Source: Enterococcus faecium (GTDB lineage: Bacteria > Bacillota > Bacilli > Lactobacillales > Enterococcaceae). From it: DNA of 64,000 nucleotides. This document shows, piece after piece, positions 18,544-27,059 of this stretch (position 1 is the first letter of the stretch; the number at the start of each line of letters is the position of its first letter). Made by a program: the position numbers and the translations under genes. The DNA lies in assembly GCF_029023785.1 (NCBI RefSeq), contig NZ_CP118955.1:432501-496500 (forward strand), written 5' to 3'. The notes under the pieces were generated by a model, which made no database searches, was not told where the DNA came from, and worked only from the letters and a program-made list of their open reading frames with translations.

Positions 18544-18572
18544 TTAGAACACACGTTCTCTTTCCGTGTCAA
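18544..18572 (-). promoter_or_regulatory. SOS promoter with LexA (DinR) box
   Basis: On the minus strand TTGACA (18567-18572) is the -35, with a -10 such as TTCTAA or TCTAAT at 17-18 nt spacing. The box GAACGTGTGTTC (18547-18558) fits the Gram-positive LexA consensus GAAC-N4-GTTC and lies between -35 and -10, so bound LexA would block RNA polymerase. Confidence 0.8.
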
Positions 18573-18579
18573 TAAAAAA

Positions 18580-18626
18580 CAGCAATTTTCAAATACGAGC
18601 AAAAGGCTCACATTTGGAAATTGCTG
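18580..18626 (-). terminator. Terminator of the galactose operon
   Basis: CAGCAATTTTCAAAT (18580-18594) pairs with ATTTGGAAATTGCTG (18612-18626). Read on the minus strand, a T-rich tract follows. It lies just upstream of the SOS promoter of the polymerase gene. Confidence 0.8.
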
Positions 18627-18676
18627 AGAGGTTATTTTTATCTATTTGTTTTTAGCTGAGATCGTTGATTTTTTTA

Positions 18677-19864
18677 TCAAACATGAACAGCTTCTGGATC
18701 GATCTTTGTTGTCCCATTTCCAATGTGTGCAACATAAAATTCCGGAGCATAGCCGACAACTTTCATGTATTCATCATAGACATTGTTTTTGAAGGCAGGT
18801 ATATTTTCTTCTTTGACAAGAGCAATCGCACAGCCACCAAATCCAGCTCCTGTCATTCGTGCACCTAAGACACCTTCTTGTTTTTGAGCAGCATCTACTA
18901 GTGTATCTAATTCGATCCCAGTTACTTCATAATCATAGCGAAGAGAGTGGTGAGAATCATTTAACAGTTGACCAAATGCTTCTAAGTTCCCAGCTTCTAA
19001 TTCAGCTTTTGCCTTCAAAGTCCGCTGATTTTCAGAAACGGCATGGCGAGCTCTGCGTATCAATGTATCATCGCCGATTTGGTCAATAGTTGATTCAAAT
19101 TCTTCTTCATCTAAGTCTCCTAAAGAAGAGATAGGCAAAGTTTTTTGCAAACGTGCCAAGGCTTCTTCGCATTCGCTACGGCGTTCATTGTATTTTGAAT
19201 CTGCCAATTCCCGCCGCTTATTCGTATTCATGATGACGATTGCATAACCATCTAGTTTCACTGGAACCATTTCGTATTTCAGCGTATTTGTATCTAATAA
19301 GATTGCATGATCTAGCTCACCGAAGCCGATGGCAAACTGATCCATGATACCTGAATTGACACCGATGAATTCATTTTCTACTTTTTTACCTGTTTGGACT
19401 AGTTCCAAGCGATCTGTTTTTAAATCAAACAGATCTTCTAATACAACACCTACTAATAATTCTAATGAAGCGCTACTGGAAAGTCCTGCACCATTAGGGA
19501 TTGTTCCTTCCACTAACAACTCAAACCCATGATCGATTGAGTGTCCAGCTTCTTTTAATTTAAGGACCATTCCTTTTACGTAATTTGCCCAGTTTGCTTT
19601 TTTATCATATTCTAGCTCATCTAAAGTAAAACTAATGACACCGATATCGTCAAAGTTTGTGGAATAAACTAATATTTTATTATCGTCTCGAGGTGCTGCT
19701 ACACCTTGCGTTCCATAAGTGATGGAAGCGGGGAAGACATGGCCTCCATTGTAATCTGTGTGTTCACCAATCAAATTGATGCGTCCTGGTGAGAAGTATT
19801 GTGTAGTTTTTTTAGGTCCGAATGTTTCGGCAAATTTTGTGTTTAAGCTTCTTTTGATTTCCAT
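18677..19864 (-). CDS. galK: Galactokinase
   Basis: GalK phosphorylates galactose at C1 with ATP. GHMP kinase fold, 395 residues: the PGRINLIGEHTDYNGG signature, EGTIPNGAGLSSSASLE (ATP loop), the catalytic Asp region SGIMDQFAIGFG, and RMTGAGFGGCAIAL. Last gene of a minus-strand operon permease-galM-galK; galT and galE are not in this window. AAGGAA precedes ATG. Confidence 0.97.
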   Translation of the reverse strand: MEIKRSLNTKFAETFGPKKTTQYFSPGRINLIGEHTDYNGGHVFPASITYGTQGVAAPRDDNKILVYSTNFDDIGVISFTLDELEYDKKANWANYVKGMVLKLKEAGHSIDHGFELLVEGTIPNGAGLSSSASLELLVGVVLEDLFDLKTDRLELVQTGKKVENEFIGVNSGIMDQFAIGFGELDHAILLDTNTLKYEMVPVKLDGYAIVIMNTNKRRELADSKYNERRSECEEALARLQKTLPISSLGDLDEEEFESTIDQIGDDTLIRRARHAVSENQRTLKAKAELEAGNLEAFGQLLNDSHHSLRYDYEVTGIELDTLVDAAQKQEGVLGARMTGAGFGGCAIALVKEENIPAFKNNVYDEYMKVVGYAPEFYVAHIGNGTTKIDPEAVHV

Positions 19865-19870
19865 GATGAG

Positions 19871-20902
19871 TTATTCCTTTCTTGTTTTGATTTTGAATTC
19901 TGTCACTGTTTCAAATACTGATCCGGCTTTTAAATGAATCGAACCAAATGCTGAGAAGCGCTCTGCACCTGGAGCTGTTTGAGTCTCAAATGTGATGCCA
20001 CCGTGATGTGCCAGTTTTCGGTTGCGCATTTCTGGTGTTTCTGTGCCGAAATTTGCAGTGAAAATAACCACACTAGAAGCATCTGTAGCAATACCTACTT
20101 GGATTCTTTTATCGGGGCTAGTCAAGCGAGCGGCTTCTTTACCCAAGCCGGTTTCTTTTAAGAAAAATGGATGATCGATTCCGTCAACAAGATTTTTTTG
20201 ATCCAAATCACTAGCAAAAACGGACGCTAATTTTTTAGGTATTTGAAAATCGAAAGCACTTCCTGCAGCATTTTCTTTTACCCCTATAGGAATACTATCT
20301 GTTCGCAAAGGAGCATAAGCTTCGCTATTGAGCCAAAGCTCATGTTGATCGATTGACTGAGAAGCATCTCCCGTCAAGTTGAAGTAAACATGATTTGTCG
20401 GATTGAATAAAGTATCTTGGTCACTGGTGCCGCGAGAGGTCACTCGCCAGATATTATCTTTTGTCAAAGTATAGCGGATTTCCACATCCATTGTACCTGG
20501 AAAACCATGTTCTCCGTCGGGACTTGTAGTAGTAAAAATGACAGAAGCTTCATTTTCGCCATTCAAAATGACATAAGACCATTTTTTTAATTCAAATCCA
20601 GGAGCACCACCATGCAGATTATGTCCAGTTTTTGGATCTGTGGCTAATTGGTAAGTTTTTCCATTGAGAGAAAAGCGGCCATTTTCGATTCTCCCTGCGG
20701 TGCGACCGATAGAAGCACCGATATACGGATCTTTTTCGATATATTCTTCAGCGGTGTCAAATCCCAAAACTAATTCTCGATCATTTGATTTTAAACTGAC
20801 GATTCTAGCACCTAAATCAGAGATAGAAAGTGCTAGCTTGTTTTTGTTCTCCAAGGTTATCAAGTGATAACCTTGGCCAAAATCTTTTTCTGTAATCTTC
20901 AT
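19871..20902 (-). CDS. galM: Aldose 1-epimerase (galactose mutarotase)
   Basis: Interconverts beta- and alpha-D-galactose ahead of galactokinase. The 343-residue beta-sandwich protein shows GRTAGRIENGRF, NLHGGAPGFE (catalytic His region), NPTNHVYFNL (second His) and GGITFETQTAPGAERF, which contains the catalytic Glu. The start is ATG 20902, with AAAGGA 8 nt upstream; a TTG two codons earlier is too close to the ribosome site. Six nt separate it from galK. Confidence 0.96.
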   Translation of the reverse strand: MKITEKDFGQGYHLITLENKNKLALSISDLGARIVSLKSNDRELVLGFDTAEEYIEKDPYIGASIGRTAGRIENGRFSLNGKTYQLATDPKTGHNLHGGAPGFELKKWSYVILNGENEASVIFTTTSPDGEHGFPGTMDVEIRYTLTKDNIWRVTSRGTSDQDTLFNPTNHVYFNLTGDASQSIDQHELWLNSEAYAPLRTDSIPIGVKENAAGSAFDFQIPKKLASVFASDLDQKNLVDGIDHPFFLKETGLGKEAARLTSPDKRIQVGIATDASSVVIFTANFGTETPEMRNRKLAHHGGITFETQTAPGAERFSAFGSIHLKAGSVFETVTEFKIKTRKE

Positions 20903-20917
20903 TTTCAAGATCCTTTC

Positions 20918-22372
20918 TTAATGGGAAGGAACTACTGCATCGTGAAGTTCATCTTCCATTGTATCAGCTGGAGCCAATTTGTTTTCCAATTCCTCAACGA
21001 TTTGTGCATGTTTTTTCTCTGTCAATGTAATCTTCCAAGCAAAAATAATAGCGGAGAAAATCATCAAAGCAGCAGGAGCATAGAATGCATAAGCTTTGAA
21101 AGTCGTTACGCCATGAGCAGTGATATCAGCAGCAGTAGCATTACCAGTCATCCCAGAAGCGATAGCGACAAACCCTACGATCCCGTTAGACAAAGCACCA
21201 GCGATTTTATCTAGTAAAGGGCGAATTGATAGAGTAACAGCTTCGTTACGGATACCATTTTTCCATTGACCATATTCAACAGAGTCTGTGATCGTCATCA
21301 AAGCGGATAAGAAAATCAATTGTTGAGGGAAGTAGAACAATACTAGCCCGATGATAACGATTGGCAAACTTGAACCTGCGATCGTAAAGAAAAAGTAAGA
21401 AGAAATCATCATTGCGATCCCTCCAAGGTAAACGTAGCGACGAGAGATGACGCGTGTAAGCATTGGGAATAGTGGAACAGCTACTAAACCAAGTAAGGCA
21501 GCAACTAGACCAACGATCCAAAATTCAGTTGGTTGGCCAAGTACATATTTGAAGAAGTAGAATAATACGGCAGTTGTTGCTACATTGGCAATCGCATAAG
21601 CGATATAAGCAAGGGCAAGCCACATCAACTGATCATTTTGAGCAACTGCTTTGAACACATCTTTGATCCCAGCTTTTTCATTTTGCTGACGGATCGCAGT
21701 ATCGACTTCTTTTGTGCCCAAGGCAGTGATAATCGCAGTACCGCCTGAAATAACAGCAGCAATCACACCGAACCAGAACCAGCCTGAAGCGCCTTCAATA
21801 TGTTTATGAGTAACAAGATAGGTAAAGAAAGTAACGATAGGGACAACGACTAGAGTAGTACCATTTGCACCTAGAGAAGAGCCGAAACGAGCAAACGTAG
21901 CAAATTTTTCACGTTCCTTTGTTTCCGTACTCAAAGCTGGAATCATTGACCAAAAAGCGATATCCTTAAATGAATAAAAACTATCCAATAAGATGAAAAC
22001 GATTGCAAATAATATGATAAATAAAGTCGTATTATGAGTAGCTAAGCCAAAGAAATTGGTAAAGATTGCTACCAAGAGTACGGAACTAACAACGCCGCCG
22101 ATAACTAACCATGGTTTGAATTTACCGTATTTTGTACGAGTATTATCGATGATGCCACCAATCAAAGGATCAAAAATAATTTCAACTAAGCGGATACCTA
22201 CAACTAAGCTTGTAACTGTAGCAATCATTTTTGCATTCGTTGCCTTATCTGTTCCTGCGAACATCTGGCTTGTCACGAATACCATAAAATAAGTGCTTAA
22301 TGTAACATAGAATGTGTCGTGTCCAAAAGCGCCTAAAGCGTAGGACACACGTTGGATCATTTTGCTTTTCAT
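20918..22372 (-). CDS. GPH-family sugar:cation symporter (probable galactose/galactoside permease)
   Basis: About 12 hydrophobic helices in 484 residues, of the glycoside-pentoside-hexuronide family (MelB/LacS membrane domain): YALGAFGHDTFYVTLSTYFMVFVT at the start, DPLIGGIIDNTRTKYGKFKPW (the family signature loop) and SFKDIAFWSMIPALS. There is no EIIA domain as in LacS. First gene of the galM-galK operon, so galactose or a galactoside is the likely substrate. Start ATG 22372, with AGGAGAGG upstream rather than the more distal 22396. Confidence 0.9.
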   Translation of the reverse strand: MKSKMIQRVSYALGAFGHDTFYVTLSTYFMVFVTSQMFAGTDKATNAKMIATVTSLVVGIRLVEIIFDPLIGGIIDNTRTKYGKFKPWLVIGGVVSSVLLVAIFTNFFGLATHNTTLFIILFAIVFILLDSFYSFKDIAFWSMIPALSTETKEREKFATFARFGSSLGANGTTLVVVPIVTFFTYLVTHKHIEGASGWFWFGVIAAVISGGTAIITALGTKEVDTAIRQQNEKAGIKDVFKAVAQNDQLMWLALAYIAYAIANVATTAVLFYFFKYVLGQPTEFWIVGLVAALLGLVAVPLFPMLTRVISRRYVYLGGIAMMISSYFFFTIAGSSLPIVIIGLVLFYFPQQLIFLSALMTITDSVEYGQWKNGIRNEAVTLSIRPLLDKIAGALSNGIVGFVAIASGMTGNATAADITAHGVTTFKAYAFYAPAALMIFSAIIFAWKITLTEKKHAQIVEELENKLAPADTMEDELHDAVVPSH

Positions 22373-22406
22373 AATCTGTATTCCTCTCCTGTTCAATATA
22401 TAATAC

Positions 22407-22425
22407 TAAGTAAACCGGTTACAAC
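22407..22425 (-). promoter_or_regulatory. cre-like palindromic operator in the galactose divergent region
   Basis: TGTAACCGGTTTAC on the minus strand is near-palindromic and resembles a catabolite-responsive (CcpA) or LacI/GalR-type site, with deviations from the cre consensus at the right end. It lies just upstream of the AT-rich TATTATATATT region that probably holds the -10 of the permease promoter. Confidence 0.45.
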
Positions 22426-22546
22426 GAATAACAAAGATCTTTTAATGACTTAAACTTAACAAGAAATCGCTTCCTTTTTAATATATTTCTGTGACTTTTA
22501 TTTAACTTTTTGTTGCATTATACTAAAGGAGTAAGGAGGGATAGAC

Positions 22547-23452
22547 GTGGAGCAATCGATTTTTTTAAAAAAGGAACATCAACAAGTAGAAAAAGAATTG
22601 TATTTTGATTTTTGTGGTTTCTCTAAAACGATGCCGTTTCATTCTTTTGGTCCTGCTATTCGCAATGATTACATCCTGCATGTCGTGATGGAAGGCAAAG
22701 GATCTTATCATGTGAAAAATCAACAATTCCAATTGAAAAAAGGTGATCTGTTCTTGATTCGTCCAGGAGACTCGACGTTTTACTTATCAGATGGAGAAGA
22801 TCCGTGGATGTATTGCTGGCTTTCATTTGGTGGGAGTGCTGCAGAAGAAATCATTCGGCAGTCGCTTTTCAGAGAAGACCAATACACGATGGTCTCTTCT
22901 GACATACAAAAATATATCGACATTATTTTAGAATGCATGAAAGATACGGAAGAAACCTTGGAAAATGAATTACAGTTAACAGCATTAACCTACCGTTTTT
23001 TATCAGTCCTTTTAAAAGATGGCGGAAAGGTCAGCGGTGGTGTACAAAAGGTTCATTCCTCTTTAGCTGTTGAAACAGTCAAATACATCGAGGCACATTA
23101 TGCTGAAAAATTGTCTGTTGAGGAAATCGCCCAGCATTTAGCGGTCAATCGGAGCCATTTGTCGCGAGTATTCAAAAATCATATGGGTACCAGTATCAAG
23201 GAATATTTGATCGGGGTACGGATCAATCGAGGGGCGTTTCTTCTTTCTCTGACGGATGAATCCGTGGAAAGTATTGCCTATCAAGTAGGGTTCAATAGTC
23301 TAGTCGTATTTAGCCGAATGTTCAAAAAGAGTACCGGAGAAACGGCTACGAACTATCGTAAACGTATGAAAAACGAAAATTTTAAGAATATTGCTTTGGA
23401 TACCTTGAAAAAACAGTTGGAAAAACAAACCGCAGTTTCTTGGACAACCTGA
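22547..23452 (+). CDS. AraC-family transcriptional regulator of galactose/galactoside use
   Basis: A 301-residue regulator with an N-terminal cupin-like sugar-sensing domain (YILHVVMEGKGSYHVKN, LKKGDLFLIRPGDSTFY) and a C-terminal double helix-turn-helix (SVEEIAQHLAVNRSHLSRVFKNHMG, SIAYQVGFNSLVVFSRMFKKSTG). Resembles MsmR/RafR-type activators. Divergent from the permease-galM-galK operon across 174 bp, so it most likely activates it in response to a galactoside (inference). GTG start with a strong AAGGAGGG. Confidence 0.9.
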   Translation: MEQSIFLKKEHQQVEKELYFDFCGFSKTMPFHSFGPAIRNDYILHVVMEGKGSYHVKNQQFQLKKGDLFLIRPGDSTFYLSDGEDPWMYCWLSFGGSAAEEIIRQSLFREDQYTMVSSDIQKYIDIILECMKDTEETLENELQLTALTYRFLSVLLKDGGKVSGGVQKVHSSLAVETVKYIEAHYAEKLSVEEIAQHLAVNRSHLSRVFKNHMGTSIKEYLIGVRINRGAFLLSLTDESVESIAYQVGFNSLVVFSRMFKKSTGETATNYRKRMKNENFKNIALDTLKKQLEKQTAVSWTT

Positions 23453-23542
23453 TTAGTCTGGTTAAAATGACAAGCATCGGCAAAAGAAACTTGTGGCGGT
23501 TATGCTACACTGTAAAGCGAAGACTAAAAAGGAGGAAAAGGG

Positions 23543-24220
23543 ATGCGTACACTTATCATCATTAGCCATCCAACGATCGAAGAATCTTTAAATCAGCAAT
23601 TTTTCAAAGAAGCTTCTGCTGGTTTACCAGCTACTTGGCATCATTTGGAATCAAGTTATCCAGACGGAAAAATAGATATAGAGACTGAACTACAGCTCTT
23701 GGCCCAGCATGATCGGATCATTTTCCAGTTTCCGTTTTACTGGTATAGTTCTCCTGCTCATTTAAAAATTTGGCAAGATAATGTCTTGGAACGAGCAGCA
23801 CATGTATTAAAAGGGAAAGAACTAGGAATCGTATTGACAACAGGTGTGGCGGAAAAAGAATACCAAGCTGGAGGAAAAGAAGAATATACGATTTCCGAAT
23901 TTTTGAGGCCGTATCAGCGAATCGCAAATAAATTCCATATGACCTATCTTCCGCCATTCGTTTTAGCACAATTTATGTATTTATCCCAGGAAAAACGTTG
24001 GGAGAAGCTAATTGCTTATCAGCAGTATCTCTCATTGGAAGGCAAACCATCGCTGACTCAGCGGATTGACTGGTTTATTCAAAGAGTACAGGAAAATCAG
24101 AAAATGCAGGAAGAAGAATCTGAAAAACAAGCATATATCGTAGAAGCACTGACTGAGGCAAAAGAGCAGATCGAAGACTTGACCTTTACACTGCAAGAAA
24201 TGAAAGGAACTTCATTATGA
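23543..24220 (+). CDS. Flavodoxin-fold NAD(P)H:quinone oxidoreductase-like protein
   Basis: A 225-residue protein of the NAD(P)H dehydrogenase (quinone)/modulator of drug activity family (YwrO/KefF-like): IISHPTIEESLNQQF at the FMN site, FQFPFYWYSSPAHLKIWQDNVL (family signature), and VLTTGVAEKEYQAGG. The last ~35 residues are Glu/Lys-rich and probably coiled-coil, longer than usual for the family. Substrate unknown. A small gene overlaps its stop (ATGA). Confidence 0.85.
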   Translation: MRTLIIISHPTIEESLNQQFFKEASAGLPATWHHLESSYPDGKIDIETELQLLAQHDRIIFQFPFYWYSSPAHLKIWQDNVLERAAHVLKGKELGIVLTTGVAEKEYQAGGKEEYTISEFLRPYQRIANKFHMTYLPPFVLAQFMYLSQEKRWEKLIAYQQYLSLEGKPSLTQRIDWFIQRVQENQKMQEEESEKQAYIVEALTEAKEQIEDLTFTLQEMKGTSL

Positions 24221-24387
24221 CAAATGATTGGCTGATCCAACAATTAGATGAATTAAGCGAAAAATCAGAATATCAAGACCGTGCGCTCTTATATGAAATA
24301 AAGAAACTGATGGCTGAGATAGACGAACGAACAATGCAGCTGCAAGGAGAAATCGACGGACAATCTTGGAATCATCTCAACTGGTGA
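24217..24387 (+). CDS. Small protein, unrecognised, coupled to the quinone reductase gene
   Basis: 56 codons from ATG 24217, overlapping the upstream stop by 4 nt, with AAAGGAA 7 nt upstream. Charged and helical (IQQLDELSEKSEYQDRALLY), with a Trp-containing C-terminus. No family recognised. The overlap suggests it is a real partner of the upstream protein, whose own C-terminus looks coiled-coil. Confidence 0.6.
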   Translation: MTNDWLIQQLDELSEKSEYQDRALLYEIKKLMAEIDERTMQLQGEIDGQSWNHLNW

Positions 24388-24500
24388 AATTTTCTTATAA
24401 ATAACAAAGATAAAAATGTGCACAGCGACAATTATTTGCTACAATAAGAATATGAAGCGTTTGATAACGCTATTATACATAAAAATTGGTGGTGAAAAAA

Positions 24501-25397
24501 ATGTATGATGAAAATGAGTGGGGAGAAAATGTTCGGATGACCCGAAGAAGACAGCAAAAACAGGCAGCTCGTAAGCGGATGATCATGATTGGGGCAGCAG
24601 TTGCCGTGTTTTTGATCATAGCAGGAGGAGTTGCGGGTCTATATTTTCATGGAAAAAATTCGTCAGAAGCGAAAAGTACGACCATAACGGAAACAACGAC
24701 AAAGAAAACAGAGACGAAACAAACAAGTGAGTCATCAACTAAAACAAAAGAGACACAAACTTCTGAAGAAAAAACAGCAAATGGTTTGCCAGAGCAACTT
24801 CAAGCAATCGTAAATGATTATTCGAAAAAGATCGAAGAAAAGACGCCTGCATTGATTGAAGAATACCAGACAGAAATTCAGGGAAATCAAGAGGGAATAG
24901 CTGGTTTATCAGCAGTTGCTAACCAAAAAGCACGTGAGCTTCAAGCAATCTCCGACGAAGGGATCAGAAAATTACGTGCAGCGTATCAGGCAGCAGAAAA
25001 TAAAGACGGTGTAGACTTAGATACTTTGATCAATCAATTATCGGCTAATTATACGAATCATGTCGCTAAGATTTCCGATATTTATTTGCAGACTAGCGCC
25101 TCTCTTCAAGCAGAGTCAACAAGCACACAAGACACAACATCTTCTGATTCTGAGACAGCAGAGTCGGTAGAAGCTTCTGAAATGCAAGCTCGAACAACAC
25201 AAGACACAACAGATTCCTCTGAAACTAATACCAACAGCGCGACTTCACAGGCTGCGACAACCGTAGTTTTGGAAGGAGAAGGTCCAAATCAAATAGCCGA
25301 ACGAACTGGCGTACCAGTAGAAACGATCTTGTCGCTGAATGGGATGAGCATGGAGAATTATTTCCTGACTCCCGGTGAGACGCTAAAATTGAATTGA
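24501..25397 (+). CDS. Membrane-anchored LysM-domain protein
   Basis: 298 residues: a basic cytoplasmic N-terminus (RRRQQKQAARKR), one membrane helix (MIMIGAAVAVFLIIAGGVAG), a long Thr/Ser/Glu/Lys-rich low-complexity stretch, a helical middle, a second Ser/Thr-rich linker, and a C-terminal LysM module (VVLEGEGPNQIAERTGVPVE...) ending LTPGETLKLN. Likely an extracytoplasmic peptidoglycan-binding protein of unknown role. Start ATG 24501, with GGTGG upstream, rather than the TTG/GTG codons before it. Confidence 0.8.
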   Translation: MYDENEWGENVRMTRRRQQKQAARKRMIMIGAAVAVFLIIAGGVAGLYFHGKNSSEAKSTTITETTTKKTETKQTSESSTKTKETQTSEEKTANGLPEQLQAIVNDYSKKIEEKTPALIEEYQTEIQGNQEGIAGLSAVANQKARELQAISDEGIRKLRAAYQAAENKDGVDLDTLINQLSANYTNHVAKISDIYLQTSASLQAESTSTQDTTSSDSETAESVEASEMQARTTQDTTDSSETNTNSATSQAATTVVLEGEGPNQIAERTGVPVETILSLNGMSMENYFLTPGETLKLN

Positions 25398-25407
25398 TAA
25401 AAGCAAT

Positions 25408-25452
25408 AAAAAAGAACGAAGCTTCCACTAAGGTGAAGCTTCGTTCTTTTTT
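25408..25452. terminator. Bidirectional terminator between convergent genes
   Basis: An 18-bp perfect stem (25408-25425 with 25435-25452) flanked by A and T tracts. It serves both the LysM gene (+) and the amino acid permease gene (-). Confidence 0.92.
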
Positions 25453-26822
25453 TATTTTCCGGTTCTTTTTTCGCGTACAAAGTAATGGATCGTCATGTAA
25501 AGCAAGAAAACGAGTCCAATAATCAATGAGATTCTCGTTTCAGGATTGATAAACATGAAAATCAATACGATAGCTAAAAAAGCAAGTGTCACATAATTCG
25601 TATAAGGAGATAGTGGCATTTTAAAAGGATGATCATGCATTTTATCTGCGTGCTTCTTTTTGAAGCGAATCTCGCTGATCAAAATCACTACCCAAGGAAC
25701 CATACCAGGCAAAATACTTGAGCTGTATACGAAAACGAAAATATTTTCTGACTGGTTGATGAACATTGGTAGAAGATAATTTAAGATCAGACCAATTAAG
25801 ATTCCACCTGAGATTGCTACGACAGGATAAAAAGGCGCACCGTGACGAGATAGTTTCAGAAATTTTTTAGACATCTTTCCATTTATGGCAAGTGTATAGA
25901 CCATACGACTTGCGCTGAAAATCCCTGAATTGCAACCTGATAATGCCGCTGTAATCACGACAAAATTAATCAGTCCTGCAGCAAATGTAATGCCGACTTT
26001 AGAAAAAGTTTGTACAAAAGGTGAACCAATCTCACTCAATTGATTCCACGGATAGATACTCACAATGATAAAAATAGCACCAATATAAAAAATCAAGATT
26101 CGACCGATAGTGGACTGGACAGCTTCAATGATCGTCTTTTTAGGATTCTCTGCTTCACCAGCAGTCATTCCGATCAGTTCGATTCCTTGATAGGAAGCAA
26201 CAACGATCGATAATGCAAAGAAAAATCCTTTGACGCCTCCAGTGAAGAATCCACCATTTTTCCAAAGATTTGAAATCCCTACTGCCTGACCATGATTACC
26301 AAATCCAAATAAGATTACCCCAAGACCTGCAATGATCATCAAAATGATCGTTATGACTTTGATGATCGAAAACCAAAATTCTAATTCGCCAAACGCCTTG
26401 ACAGAAATAAGATTTGCCAGCATAAGAAACAAGACGACAATGATTCCGGGAATAATTGCCGGCAAATCAGGCCACCAATAATTCATATAAGATCCTACAG
26501 CAATCACTTCACTTATTCCTACGACAATATATTGAAAAATATTACTCCAAGCGGTCAAGTAGCCAGCCACAGGATGGATGTACTCGCTCGCGTAATTTGC
26601 AAAAGAACCAGTCGAAGGATCAACGTAAAGCATTTCGCCTAAAGCACGCATAATCAAATACAAAAAGAATCCTGCAATCGCATAGGCTCCCATCACTGAG
26701 GGCCCTGTCCAACGTATGGTTGAGGAGGCACCCATAAACAGACCGACACCGATCGTTCCACCTAGTGCGATCATTTGGATATGACGGGCACTAAGACTTC
26801 GAGTTAACTTTTTTTCTTCCAT
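25452..26822 (-). CDS. Amino acid permease (APC superfamily, AAT family)
   Basis: 456 residues with about 12 membrane helices. The N-terminal KLTRSLSARHIQMIALGGTIGVGLFMG is the AAT-family signature (unwound GGTIGVG in helix 1); YQGIELIGMTAGEAENPKKT is the helix 6 motif. Substrate not determinable. The promoter region (26823-27059) is shared with the manganese transporter operon and contains a site (26893-26906) like the metalloregulator box in front of efaC. Confidence 0.88.
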   Translation of the reverse strand: MEEKKLTRSLSARHIQMIALGGTIGVGLFMGASSTIRWTGPSVMGAYAIAGFFLYLIMRALGEMLYVDPSTGSFANYASEYIHPVAGYLTAWSNIFQYIVVGISEVIAVGSYMNYWWPDLPAIIPGIIVVLFLMLANLISVKAFGELEFWFSIIKVITIILMIIAGLGVILFGFGNHGQAVGISNLWKNGGFFTGGVKGFFFALSIVVASYQGIELIGMTAGEAENPKKTIIEAVQSTIGRILIFYIGAIFIIVSIYPWNQLSEIGSPFVQTFSKVGITFAAGLINFVVITAALSGCNSGIFSASRMVYTLAINGKMSKKFLKLSRHGAPFYPVVAISGGILIGLILNYLLPMFINQSENIFVFVYSSSILPGMVPWVVILISEIRFKKKHADKMHDHPFKMPLSPYTNYVTLAFLAIVLIFMFINPETRISLIIGLVFLLYMTIHYFVREKRTGK

Positions 26823-26892
26823 ACAAAAACTCCTTTCGTTGTTGAGTCAACAAGAAAAAATAATCAAACGTTTCAACACATGTTTTTCATTA

Positions 26893-26906
26893 TTAGGTTA
26901 GCCTTA
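26893..26906. promoter_or_regulatory. Imperfect DtxR/EfaR-type box near the permease promoter
   Basis: TTAGGTTAGCCTTA, an imperfect inverted repeat (TTAGG / CCTTA) similar to the perfect site at 27031-27044. It lies about 70 nt upstream of the permease start on the other strand. Confidence 0.45.
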
Positions 26907-26985
26907 TTGAACTCTTGATGTGATTCTACAGAAAATTTTCATAAAATGCGAGGAAAATTCGAAAAAAACTTTTTCATCATTCTAC

Positions 26986-27044
26986 TTGAAAATGCTTTCC
27001 ATTTTAGTTAAACTATATTTAAATAAAAAGTTAGGTAAACCTAA
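26986..27044 (+). promoter_or_regulatory. efaCBA promoter and metalloregulator operator
   Basis: TTGAAA (26986-26991), a 17-nt spacer and TAAACT (27009-27014). Downstream, TTAGGTAAACCTAA (27031-27044) is a 6+2+6 perfect palindrome of the DtxR/MntR/EfaR type, positioned to block transcription when Mn(II) is ample. Confidence 0.7.
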
Positions 27045-27059
27045 AAAGGAGTGTAAGAT

